A DNA stretch of 64,000 nucleotides from Pseudomonas azotoformans (GTDB lineage: Bacteria > Pseudomonadota > Gammaproteobacteria > Pseudomonadales > Pseudomonadaceae). Of the stretch, positions 26,555-34,296 are shown piece after piece; the stretch's first letter is position 1, and the number at the start of each line of letters is the position of its first letter. The position numbers and the translations under genes were made by a program. The DNA lies in assembly GCF_900103345.1 (NCBI RefSeq), contig NZ_LT629702.1, forward strand, positions 1,054,001-1,118,000. The letters are read 5' to 3'. The notes below the pieces were generated by a model. It made no database searches and had not been told where the DNA came from. It worked only from the letters and a program-made list of their open reading frames with translations.

Positions 26555-27769
26555 TCAATGGGTGTTCTGGAGGCCGTTACAAGCGCTGAAGCGGCGCCAT
26601 GCCATCACACTGGCCAGCAGGATCAACCCCAGCGCCACGCTGAACGTGGTATGCAGGCCATAGGCCACGGATTGGGGCAGGGCACGAGTCACGTCCGGGC
26701 TGGCCCAGGCAAACACTGCACCCAGTACGGACGTGCCGACGATCAACCCGAGATTGCGTGACAGGTTCAGCAGCCCCGAGACAGTGCCTCGCTGCGAGCT
26801 GTCCACATCGCTCATGACCGCCGTGTTGTTGGCGGCCTGGAACAGGCTATAGCCCGTCGTCAAAACGACCAGCGAGGCAAGGTAGGCGATCAGTCCGGAC
26901 CCCAGCGACAACAGCAGTGCACCACAGGCCAGCACTCCCAGCCCGGCGAGTGTCACGCGTTGGCTGCCGAAGCGATCGGTGAGACGTCCGGCCGGTACGC
27001 CGGTGAAGGCCGCGACACAGGGGCCGAGCGCCATCGCCAGGCCCATCCACTCAGGGGCGAGGCCCAGGCCGCGGGACAGATAGAACGGCCCGACCACAAA
27101 GGTGGCCATGATCACGGCGGCGACCAAGGCACTCATGGCCAGGCCGGCGCGTAACGTTGGCGCCTTCAGGAAGGACCAGGAACCTCGGCCTATGGACGAT
27201 GGCGCGCAGGGCCGATCAACCGGCAAATACTGGTAGGCGATGGCGGCGGCCACCGATCCCAGTGGTATGCCGACGAGGAAGATAGCGCGCCAGCCCCACA
27301 CACTGAGCAACAGGCCCCCCATGCTTGGCCCCATGGCGGTACCCACGGCTGACATTGTGCCGAGCAAGCCCATGACCCGGCCGGTACGCTCCTTGGTCAC
27401 CGTATCGCCAACCATGCCCAGGGCCATGGCCATCATGACCGCCGCGCCCAGGCCTTGCAGGATGCGCGCGGTAATCAGCCATTCAAGTGCCGGCGCCATG
27501 CCGCACAGTCCACAGGCCACGGTGAACAGTACCAACCCGGCGAGCAACAATCGCCGGCGCCCCAGGCGATCACCCAGGCGCCCGGCACTCACAATCACCG
27601 CCGTGATTGCCAGCAAGTAGGCCAACACCACCCACTGCACGGCGTGAAACGAGGCATCAAACGCGTGCGCCAGGCTGGGCAAACCGACGTTGGCGATGCT
27701 GGTGCCCAGTGAGGCCAGCAACATGGACAGGGACAGGCTGACAAGGCTGCCACGGGAAGACGTGTGCAT
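26555..27769 (-). CDS. MFS transporter, probable drug exporter
   Basis: 404 residues with about 12 hydrophobic helices. The motif A region GRLGDRLGRRRLLLAG follows TM2, and motif C-like GTAMGPSMGGLLL is in TM5, the pattern of drug:H+ antiporters. The second half has GRLTDRFGSQRVTLAG. The ATG at 27769 has an AAGGAA site. A LysR gene is divergently placed 113 bases away with a palindrome between them, the usual pairing of an exporter and its inducer-responsive regulator. Confidence 0.88.
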   Translation of the reverse strand: MHTSSRGSLVSLSLSMLLASLGTSIANVGLPSLAHAFDASFHAVQWVVLAYLLAITAVIVSAGRLGDRLGRRRLLLAGLVLFTVACGLCGMAPALEWLITARILQGLGAAVMMAMALGMVGDTVTKERTGRVMGLLGTMSAVGTAMGPSMGGLLLSVWGWRAIFLVGIPLGSVAAAIAYQYLPVDRPCAPSSIGRGSWSFLKAPTLRAGLAMSALVAAVIMATFVVGPFYLSRGLGLAPEWMGLAMALGPCVAAFTGVPAGRLTDRFGSQRVTLAGLGVLACGALLLSLGSGLIAYLASLVVLTTGYSLFQAANNTAVMSDVDSSQRGTVSGLLNLSRNLGLIVGTSVLGAVFAWASPDVTRALPQSVAYGLHTTFSVALGLILLASVMAWRRFSACNGLQNTH

Positions 27770-27841
27770 GGATGATTCCTTGAGTGAACGCAACTGTCAC
27801 AAATCTACGGGGCGGCCTAAGATGGCGGAAGACGCATGGAT

Positions 27842-27858
27842 TGCAGTTAATACCTGCA
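27842..27858. promoter_or_regulatory. Candidate LysR operator in the MFS/LysR intergenic region
   Basis: TGCAG-ttaatac-CTGCA is a perfect inverted repeat with a 7-base AT-rich centre, 24 bases before the LysR start and 72 bases before the exporter start. Confidence 0.45.
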
Positions 27859-27882
27859 TGTGACGCCTTATGAGGAGTACCG

Positions 27883-28788
27883 ATGCCCGATCTCAACCTG
27901 CTGATCACCCTGGATGCATTGCTCGCCGAAGGCAGCGTTGCGGCGGCGGCCAAACGCCTGCGGCTAAGCGCATCGGCCATGAGTCGCGCCCTGGCGCGTC
28001 TGCGCGAGACCACCGGCGACCCATTGCTGGTGCGTGCCGGGCGGGGCCTGGTGCCGACGCCAAGGGCGGTGGAACTGCGTGAACAGGTCAGTCGCCTGGT
28101 GCAGGAAGCCCACGCCGCGCTACGCCCCGTGCAATCGCTGGACATGGCCCAGGTCGAGCGCACCTTTACCCTGCGCACCAGCGAAGAGTTCGTCGAGAAT
28201 GTCGGCCCGGCCTTGTTGGCGCGCATCGCCGGGGAGGCGCCCGGCGTGCGCCTGCGGTTCATCAACAAGACCGACAAGGACAGTGCAATGCTGCGCGAAG
28301 GCCGTGTCGACCTGGAAACCGGCGTGGTCGACCCCAGCGCCAGCCCGGAACTGCTGACCCAGGCATTATTCCGCGACCGTCTGGTGGGCGTGGTGCGCAG
28401 TGGCCATGCCCTCAGCCAGGCCACGGTCAGCGCCGAGCGTTACGCTGCGGGCCAGCACGTCTACGTGTCCCGACGCGGGCAGGACCGTGGCCAGATTGAC
28501 GATGCGCTGGAAGTCCTGGGCCTCACGCGGCAGATCAGCACCATCGTCGCCGGTTTTGCCACCGCCATCGCCCTGGCCCGCGACACCGACCTGATCGCCA
28601 GCGTGCCCGAGCGCTACACCACCCATCAACGTGCAGGCCTGTACAGCTTTGCGCTGCCACTGACGCTGCCGGGCTTTACCGTGGCGATGCTCTGGCACCC
28701 GAGGCTGGATGCCGACCTTGCCCACCGTTGGTTGCGCGGGTGTTTGCGTGAGGTATGCGCCGAACAGGTACAATCCGCGCTGCCTTGA
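27883..28788 (+). CDS. LysR-family transcriptional regulator
   Basis: 301 residues. The N-terminal HTH reads LLITLDALLAEGSVAAAAKRLRLSASAMSRALARLRETTGDPLLVRAGRGLVPTPRA. The rest is the LysR effector-binding domain (FTLRTSEEFVENVGPALL and later GFATAIALARDTDLIASVPERYT). The ATG has a GAGGAG site. It is divergent from the MFS exporter, its likely target. The short gap to the following GNAT gene suggests read-through. Confidence 0.92.
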   Translation: MPDLNLLITLDALLAEGSVAAAAKRLRLSASAMSRALARLRETTGDPLLVRAGRGLVPTPRAVELREQVSRLVQEAHAALRPVQSLDMAQVERTFTLRTSEEFVENVGPALLARIAGEAPGVRLRFINKTDKDSAMLREGRVDLETGVVDPSASPELLTQALFRDRLVGVVRSGHALSQATVSAERYAAGQHVYVSRRGQDRGQIDDALEVLGLTRQISTIVAGFATAIALARDTDLIASVPERYTTHQRAGLYSFALPLTLPGFTVAMLWHPRLDADLAHRWLRGCLREVCAEQVQSALP

Positions 28789-28809
28789 CGCTGAACCCCA
28801 GGAATGTGC

Positions 28810-29475
28810 ATGTACAGCCTTACCCGCTACACCACCCCGTGCCCCGAACCGATCAACAGTCAGATCCTGCAACTGGTGGTGGATAACCTCACTGACATCA
28901 GCAGCGTAGCGCTGCCGCCGAGCAACCTGCTGTACAACATCTACCAATACGCCACGGGCTTTGAAGTGCACCTGTACCTCGAAGCGCTCAACGGTGCCAA
29001 AGGCATTGCGGTCGAGTTGGTGGTGGCAATGGACGGCGAAAAGCTGACGGGCTTTTGCCTGTACCTGCCCGTGAAGGATGATCCAGAGGCCTGCGGTGTG
29101 GCGTTCATGGCGGTGCAAGTCGGCTATCGGCGCCAGGGTGTGGCCCGCGCAATGATGCGTGACGTACTGAGCCGGTATCCCCATGCGGAACTGGCGTGCT
29201 CAGTGGAGAAGGTGCCCGCCTTTGAGGGCATGGGCTTTCAAGTGCGCGGTGCACGGGGCACCCAGGTATTGATGAACACGCGGGACTACGGCACCGATGG
29301 CTTGATGGGGGTGCTGGATGTGGCAGCGATCTACAGCTCGCTGGAAGTGCGGCAGATTCATACGTACCTGCTGCAAAAGCATGGCAAGCGCGCCATGGTG
29401 GACGCGGAGAAGCAGCGTGATCGGCACCTCGATCAACTGGCGCGCAAGGTGCAGGTGTTTGTTGCCGGGCGTTGA
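28810..29475 (+). CDS. GNAT-family N-acetyltransferase
   Basis: 221 residues. The acetyl-CoA binding motif appears as VAFMAVQVGYRRQGVARAMMRDVLSRY, and the following strand/turn as AFEGMGFQVRGARGTQVL. The C-terminal ~60 residues (AIYSSLEVRQIHTYLLQKHGKRAM, then a charged helix) are an extension beyond the fold. Acceptor substrate unknown. The ATG at 28810 is preferred over the one at 28804, since the GGA site is properly spaced only for the former. Confidence 0.82.
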   Translation: MYSLTRYTTPCPEPINSQILQLVVDNLTDISSVALPPSNLLYNIYQYATGFEVHLYLEALNGAKGIAVELVVAMDGEKLTGFCLYLPVKDDPEACGVAFMAVQVGYRRQGVARAMMRDVLSRYPHAELACSVEKVPAFEGMGFQVRGARGTQVLMNTRDYGTDGLMGVLDVAAIYSSLEVRQIHTYLLQKHGKRAMVDAEKQRDRHLDQLARKVQVFVAGR

Positions 29476-29488
29476 GTGAACTTTTTTT

Positions 29489-29607
29489 GTGGTGAGCGGG
29501 CTTGCCCCGCGTTGGGCTGCGTAGCAGCCCCCCAGTTGTCCGCATAACCACGGCGATCTTGCTTGGGGCCGCTTCGCGCCCCAACGCGGGGCAAGCCCGC
29601 TCACTAC
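29489..29607. repeat. REPIN type B
   Basis: Arms GTGGTGAGCGGGCTTGCCCC and GGGGCAAGCCCGCTCACTAC, with inner complementary CGCGTTGGGCTGCG-type extensions, flank a ~60-base middle. It lies between the GNAT stop and the convergent TetR gene. Confidence 0.88.
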
Positions 29608-29673
29608 AATGTGGCAATGTGAGCTGTCAGTTGCCGCCGCCGTGTCGGTTGTTGCGTCGTCACCAAAAACTTT

Positions 29674-30267
29674 CTAGACACGCCCACGATTGACCATCGC
29701 CAAGATGGTCGCCAGCAACTCCTGCTGCGCCTCTTCACGGCTGATCTCACCGCTGGCCGCCGCCTGGGACAACGCCTCCGCCGCCCCCAGCATCGCCCTT
29801 AGACCCGCCTGGGAGATCCGGCCGAACGGCGACAGCGCATCGCGGCATTTATCGAGAAAGATCGCTTCGTACTGGCGCTTGAGTGTCTCAAGCTCCGGCG
29901 AGCTGCTGAGCGCGGCAATCACCCCCGGAATTTCCCGACCCTGCAACAGCACGCAGTCCACATAGGACGCGGCGATCACCCAGGCACGATCCTCAAGCGT
30001 GGCGCTGCTGGCCTCGATGGCGTCGACAAACACCTGGTTCTGGCGCGCGTCGAAGTCCTCATACAGCGCGGTCAACAACCCGGCACGGGTGACGAAATGG
30101 TCGTAGACCACCGGCTTGGTCACGCCCGCCAACTCCGCCAGGCGGCCGAGAGTCAGGGCGTCGGTGCCTTCATCGCGCACCAGTTGCCAGGCCACTTCAA
30201 GTAATTGGCGCAGGCGATCTTCACGGGACATGCGACGGCGTGGGGCAGGGGATGCAGGGCTTGACAT
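29674..30267 (-). CDS. TetR-family transcriptional repressor
   Basis: 197 residues. The N-terminal HTH is REDRLRQLLEVAWQLVRDEGTDALTLGRLAELAGVTKPVVYDHFVTRAGLLTALYEDF (about residues 15-70), followed by an all-helical ligand domain. It is divergent from a flavin-dependent quinone reductase-like gene, with a repeated GTAACTTA motif in the 70-base gap, so it probably represses that gene in response to an electrophile or quinone. Confidence 0.9.
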   Translation of the reverse strand: MSSPASPAPRRRMSREDRLRQLLEVAWQLVRDEGTDALTLGRLAELAGVTKPVVYDHFVTRAGLLTALYEDFDARQNQVFVDAIEASSATLEDRAWVIAASYVDCVLLQGREIPGVIAALSSSPELETLKRQYEAIFLDKCRDALSPFGRISQAGLRAMLGAAEALSQAAASGEISREEAQQELLATILAMVNRGRV

Positions 30268-30281
30268 GCTTATATACCAAA

Positions 30282-30306
30282 AGTAACTTACTAATCGTAA
30301 CTTAAG
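30282..30306. promoter_or_regulatory. Candidate TetR operator
   Basis: AGTAACTTACT (30282-30292) is a perfect palindrome around a central C, and a related CGTAACTTAAG follows (30296-30306). Both contain GTAACTTA, 14 bases apart. They lie between the divergent TetR and oxidoreductase genes. Confidence 0.5.
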
Positions 30307-30337
30307 CCCAGCCTAACCCTAAACGGGAGTTTTTGTC

Positions 30338-30937
30338 ATGCATGCGTTGATTGTTGTTGCCCATCACGACCCGCAATCCCTCACCCACAGCGTTGCCGCG
30401 CAGGTGGCCGCCGGCCTCGACGCATCCGGCCACACGTTCGAGATCGCCGACCTTGCCGCCGAAGGGTTTGACCCGCGCTACAACGCCGCTGACCATGCGG
30501 TCCACCGCAGCCGCGCCACGCCCCCGGCCGACGTGCTGGCGGAACAGGCGCGCCTCGACCGCGCCGACGCCCTGGTGCTGGCGTTCCCGATCTATTGGTG
30601 GTCGCTGCCGGGCTTGCTCAAGGGCTGGATCGACCGCGTGTTCGTCAACGGCTGGGCCATCGATTACGGCCCCGATACCCCGGTGGTGAAAAAACTGCGG
30701 CACCTGCAGGTGCACCTGCTGGCCCTGGGCGCGGCGGATGACGATGCCTTTGATCGACACGGTTATGCCAAGGCGATGCGTACGCAGATCGACTACGGGA
30801 TTTTTGATTACTGTGGCGCGCAGGTGGTGACGTCCGAATTGTTGCTGGAGTCGGAAAGCGGCACAGCGCAAGCTCACTTGGACAAAGCCAAGGCGGTTGG
30901 CCGGGGCATGTTTGAAACCGAAGCAGTCGCCGGTTGA
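30338..30937 (+). CDS. NAD(P)H-dependent quinone/flavin oxidoreductase (flavodoxin-2 fold)
   Basis: 199 residues. MHALIVVAHHDPQSLTHSVAAQVAAGL is the FMN/FAD phosphate-binding N-terminus of the NQO1/MdaB/KefF family, and LVLAFPIYWWSLPGLLKGWIDRVFVNGWA is its signature. Predicted two-electron reducer of quinones or similar, protecting against redox cyclers. It is paired with the divergent TetR gene. The gene ends one base before the convergent small gene. Confidence 0.9.
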   Translation: MHALIVVAHHDPQSLTHSVAAQVAAGLDASGHTFEIADLAAEGFDPRYNAADHAVHRSRATPPADVLAEQARLDRADALVLAFPIYWWSLPGLLKGWIDRVFVNGWAIDYGPDTPVVKKLRHLQVHLLALGAADDDAFDRHGYAKAMRTQIDYGIFDYCGAQVVTSELLLESESGTAQAHLDKAKAVGRGMFETEAVAG

Positions 30938-30938
30938 T

Positions 30939-31328
30939 TCAACCTTCGCGAAACAGGTCGTGGGCGTCCAGCAGGCGGTAGGCGATTTCCGGGCGTTTTT
31001 CCAGGCCTCGGCGGATCGCGGCCGGGATCGATTGGCGGGTCTTGCGACACATCCCCGGCAAATCGTCGATGACGATCTGAATCCCGCGCATGCTCTTGAC
31101 CTCGGTATGGCCGGGGGCGATATGCACGCGGATGCCCAATTGCTGGTACATGAGCTGTTGCATGCGCTCCAGGTCTTGCAGGCTCTTGAGGTCTTCAAGA
31201 CGGTCGAGCAGCTTCTTCTCTTCCTGGCGCGTGAGCTGGAGGATGCGCTGGTCGGCGCCCGGCGTCTCCAGCAGCTGTTCGCGGTCGCAGACACAGGCAC
31301 CGGGTGGGCAGGGTTGGCGAATGTTCAT
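30939..31328 (-). CDS. Conserved hypothetical protein with N-terminal Cys cluster
   Basis: 129 residues. It opens MNIRQPCPPGACVCDREQLL with three cysteines (C-x5-C-x-C), which could bind metal or a cluster. A charged helix (RQEEKKLLDRLEDLKSLQDLERMQQLMYQQLG) follows, then a small alpha/beta region containing IQIVIDDLPGMCRKTRQSIPAAI. I do not recognise the family. The ATG at 31328 has GGGAGGG at good spacing; an in-frame start 5 codons upstream is less likely. The gene touches the end of the oxidoreductase gene. Confidence 0.78.
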   Translation of the reverse strand: MNIRQPCPPGACVCDREQLLETPGADQRILQLTRQEEKKLLDRLEDLKSLQDLERMQQLMYQQLGIRVHIAPGHTEVKSMRGIQIVIDDLPGMCRKTRQSIPAAIRRGLEKRPEIAYRLLDAHDLFREG

Positions 31329-31350
31329 TGACCCTCCCGTCACAGCAAAA

Positions 31351-31452
31351 CTGTAGGAGCGAGCTTGCTCGCGAAAAACGCGAGGGCGCCGCGTTTCGTC
31401 AGGTTACCCGCGTTATCGTTGACGTTCTTCGCGAGCGAGCTCGCTCCTACAG
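31351..31452. repeat. REPIN type A
   Basis: 102 bases with arms GTAGGAGCGAGCTTGCTCGC and GCGAGCGAGCTCGCTCCTAC. It lies between the small Cys-rich gene and the aroA stop, and is the closest relative of the copy inside opmB. Confidence 0.92.
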
Positions 31453-31455
31453 GGT

Positions 31456-32712
31456 TCAATAGGTCAACTGCACCCCAAGACTGCCCAAGGCTTTCCAATA
31501 TTCAGGATAGGTCTTGGCCACGCAGTCGGGGTCCTGGATGCGGATACCCGAAACCTTCAGCCCGGCCAGGGCAAAGCACATGGCAATGCGATGGTCGGCG
31601 TGGGTGTCGATCAGCGCGGTGCACGAGGTGCCGGCCAGCGCAGGATCACTGGCTACCAACAGGTCATCGCCTTCGATAGTCGCCAGGCCCGGGCGGATTT
31701 CGTTGAGGCCGTCATGTAGCGCCTGCACACGGTCGCATTCCTTGACCCGCAGGTTGGCCAGCTCGGTGAAGCGCACCGGCGTGTTATTGAACGCAGCGAG
31801 CACCGCGAGCGTCGGGATCGCGTCCTGTATCTGCGAGCCGACCACCGTGGCCTGCATGTTCGGGAACTGTGCGATCACGGCCTGGGCCTTGGCGTCCGGC
31901 TGGGTGAAGTCCTGCGCCGCCACGCCGATGTCGATGCGGCCTGCGGTCAACACTTGCGCGGCCCACAGGTAAGTGGCGGCGGAGGCGTCCGGTTCGATCA
32001 GGTAGTCGTGGGCGGTGTAGCCGGTCGGGGCCACGCGCCAGGTGGTGTCGTCGACCGCTTCAACCTGGGCACCGAAGGCGCGCATGCAGTCCAGGGTCAG
32101 GTCGACATAGCCACGGGCACCGATGTCCTTGCCGGTCAGCGCCACTTCAATCGGCGCTTCGCCGCAGGCCGCGAGCATCAGCAGGGCCGACACATACTGG
32201 CTGGACAGACCGCCGTCGATCTCGAAGCGCTTGGCCTTGATCTTGCCGACGCCGTGCACGGTGACCGGTGGGCAACCGGTCGGGCTGTCGACCTGGATGC
32301 CGTTCTGGCCGAGCGTTTCCAGCAACGGGCCGATCGGGCGTTTTTGCATGTAGTCGTCGCCGGTCAGCACCACCGTGCCTTCGACCGTGGCCACGGCAGC
32401 GGTGAGAAAACGCATGGCAGTGCCGGCGTTGCCGAGGAACAGCGGTTGTCCCGGCAGGTGCAGTTTGCCGTGGCCGGTGACGACGAAGGTGGTGTCGTCC
32501 GGCTCATCGATGGTCACGCCCATTTGGCGCAGGGCCACCGACATATGGCGCGTGTCGTCACTCTTCAGCGCGCCGCTGAGACGGCTGGTGCCCTTGGCCA
32601 GGGCCGCCAGCAACAGGGCGCGGTTGGTAATGGATTTGGAGCCGGGGGGCGCGACCTTGCCATTGAGGGGGAAGTTGGGCGGTGTAACGGTCACGGTTTT
32701 CTGCGAACTCAA
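31456..32712 (-). CDS. aroA: Stand-alone 3-phosphoshikimate 1-carboxyvinyltransferase (EPSP synthase)
   Basis: 418 residues from a TTG start at 32712, preceded by CAGGAG 9 bases away; this gives the normal length (E. coli 427). The longer ATG reading adds 37 low-complexity residues that do not look like protein. Motifs: PPGSKSITNRALLLAALA (PEP/S3P site), LFLGNAGTAMRF, KRPIGPLLE, DGGLSSQYVSALLMLA, and IDTHADHRIAMCFALAG. The residue after GNAGTAMR is Phe102, where E. coli has Pro101. Most pseudomonads carry an EPSP synthase fused to prephenate dehydrogenase, so this is likely a second copy, but the rest of the genome is not visible. Confidence 0.9.
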   Translation of the reverse strand: MSSQKTVTVTPPNFPLNGKVAPPGSKSITNRALLLAALAKGTSRLSGALKSDDTRHMSVALRQMGVTIDEPDDTTFVVTGHGKLHLPGQPLFLGNAGTAMRFLTAAVATVEGTVVLTGDDYMQKRPIGPLLETLGQNGIQVDSPTGCPPVTVHGVGKIKAKRFEIDGGLSSQYVSALLMLAACGEAPIEVALTGKDIGARGYVDLTLDCMRAFGAQVEAVDDTTWRVAPTGYTAHDYLIEPDASAATYLWAAQVLTAGRIDIGVAAQDFTQPDAKAQAVIAQFPNMQATVVGSQIQDAIPTLAVLAAFNNTPVRFTELANLRVKECDRVQALHDGLNEIRPGLATIEGDDLLVASDPALAGTSCTALIDTHADHRIAMCFALAGLKVSGIRIQDPDCVAKTYPEYWKALGSLGVQLTY

Positions 32713-33043
32713 GGTACAGGGCTCCTGATCAAGGCAAGGTGGCACGGAGTGGCCGACGGGCGGACCCGAATAATCGGGCATAGACACAGTGCTTGTCGAG
32801 CAGGGAACGCCGCCGGCCGGCATTTTCGGCAGGGTTGTCGATTATCGGGACGCGCTGTAGGCGGATTGCCCTTGGCAGGGTAGGCGTGCGCCCCAACCGG
32901 TCGCAGGACAAACGCGTCCGGTCAATGAAATGCAGGAGGTGTGTAACTTTTCCTACGCGGCGCCTCGATGGACAAGCTGGGTCGATAGGGTAAGTTCAAA
33001 GCGCGTCCCATCCTGGGGCGTTTTCAATCAAGGAGTGACTGAA
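32713..33043. other. 331-base gap between aroA and the LPMO gene
   Basis: No convincing gene. It should contain divergent promoters for aroA and the LPMO gene. Small palindromes such as GCCGGCCGGC (near 32813) occur but nothing that I can assign to a regulator. Confidence 0.5.
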
Positions 33044-33673
33044 ATGAACAAACCCCAGACTCAACTCAGACATGGCCGCGTCGTGACGCCGGCCAGCCGT
33101 GGCTCGGTGGCTGTTGAACGCGGGCTGCTGGGCAACTGGCAAGTCAACGAAATGGAAGGCGGCAAGAACTTCCCGGCGCTGACTGCCGGGCCGTTCCCCG
33201 CGCCCTATCAAACCGACGACCAGAGTGTGACGCCGCCAGCCGATGGGCATATCTTGAGCGGCGGCAAAACCGACGAGCGCGATTGCATCAACTTCACCGA
33301 CGAGGAGATGAGCAAAAAACTCAACACGCCATTTACCTGGCCATTGCTGAATGTCGAGGCCGGACAGGTCTTCAAGGTGCGGTGGGAATACACCGCCGCC
33401 CACGTTACCCGTGGTTACCGCTGGTTCATCACCAAGGATGGCTGGGACCCGAAACAGCGCATCAGCCGCGCTCAATTGGACACCCAGCCGTTCTTCGAGG
33501 ACTTCTATACCCAGGTGCCGTACTACCAGCATGCCGACGAACTGAAAGCCAAGGTCGAGCATCAGGTGACATTGCCCAAGGGCAAGCAAGGCCGACATGT
33601 GGTGGTGCTGATGTGGATCGTGGCCAACACCGGCAACGCGTTCTACCAGGCGTTTGACCTGGACTTCAAATAA
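33044..33673 (+). CDS. AA10 lytic polysaccharide monooxygenase without signal peptide
   Basis: 209 residues of the chitin-binding/LPMO AA10 family: HGRVVTPASRG, NFPALTAGPFPAPY, DGHILSGGKTDERDC, YTAAHVTRGYRWFITKDGWDP and the final FYQAFDLDF. The copper histidine brace would be His10 and His120, with the axial Phe in the last motif. The first histidine must be the N-terminal residue in active enzymes. Here nine residues (MNKPQTQLR) precede it and there is no hydrophobic signal. The ATG has an AAGGAG site; the upstream in-frame extension (from 32930) is not a signal peptide either. Substrate probably chitin or cellulose. Confidence 0.88.
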   Translation: MNKPQTQLRHGRVVTPASRGSVAVERGLLGNWQVNEMEGGKNFPALTAGPFPAPYQTDDQSVTPPADGHILSGGKTDERDCINFTDEEMSKKLNTPFTWPLLNVEAGQVFKVRWEYTAAHVTRGYRWFITKDGWDPKQRISRAQLDTQPFFEDFYTQVPYYQHADELKAKVEHQVTLPKGKQGRHVVVLMWIVANTGNAFYQAFDLDFK

Positions 33674-33679
33674 GCCCGG

Positions 33680-34234
33680 TTAACGCTTGCTCGACCAGTA
33701 ATCATGTAGCGCCCGCGCCGCCGGTTCGATTTCACTGACCCGCTGTTGGTGGGCGTCTACATCCAGGTCGGCCGGCAACTCGAAGTTGTCCTGCTCGGCG
33801 CACCAGGAAATCTTCTCCAACTGCGCAGCCTGTCCGGCTGGCAGTTCCGGCCAGTTGCCGATGGCGGCGCCGCGGATGTAGCCAAAGCACCATTCCTCGG
33901 CGAGGGTCACGGTGCGGCCCTGGTGTTCGGTTTCGTCGAAGCGCGCCTTGAAGCCCTTGGCGTCGGTGGCCAGTTGCCCCGCAAGGGTGTTGATATGGCG
34001 TACGCACAGTTCGAGGAAGCGTTGCGCTTCGTCCATGTTGTCCCATTCCGGGTTCTGGCCGCCCCAGATTGCCGGGAACCACTCCGCCACATCCACCTGC
34101 ACCGGGCTGGACACCAGCGCGGTGAAGTAGCCGTCGAGTTCGGCCAGGTTCAGCACCGAATGGTCATCGCCGTATTTGAGCAGGGTGTCTTCGATGAACT
34201 CGAATTCGGCGGCGGTGAGGGGTTGGGCGTGCAT
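33680..34234 (-). CDS. UPF0149/YgfB-YecA family protein
   Basis: 184 residues, helical, acidic. The family signature is visible: LNLAELDGYFTALVSSPVQVDVAEWFPAIWGG and EEWCFGYIRGAAI. It lacks the SEC-C zinc tail of YecA. Function in this family is poorly known. The ATG at 34234 has AAAGGAT at good spacing and is preferred over the ATG two codons upstream. It converges on the LPMO gene with a 6-base gap. Confidence 0.85.
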   Translation of the reverse strand: MHAQPLTAAEFEFIEDTLLKYGDDHSVLNLAELDGYFTALVSSPVQVDVAEWFPAIWGGQNPEWDNMDEAQRFLELCVRHINTLAGQLATDAKGFKARFDETEHQGRTVTLAEEWCFGYIRGAAIGNWPELPAGQAAQLEKISWCAEQDNFELPADLDVDAHQQRVSEIEPAARALHDYWSSKR

Positions 34235-34296
34235 GGGCATATCCTTTCAACGTCGAGCGCCGCGAATGGGGCGGCTTAAAGCGCGAAGGATGGCGC

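Noticed and set aside
32713..32823. ATG start for aroA at 32823
   Set aside because: Adds 37 residues with no similarity to EPSP synthases and has no good ribosome-binding site; the TTG at 32712 gives normal length.
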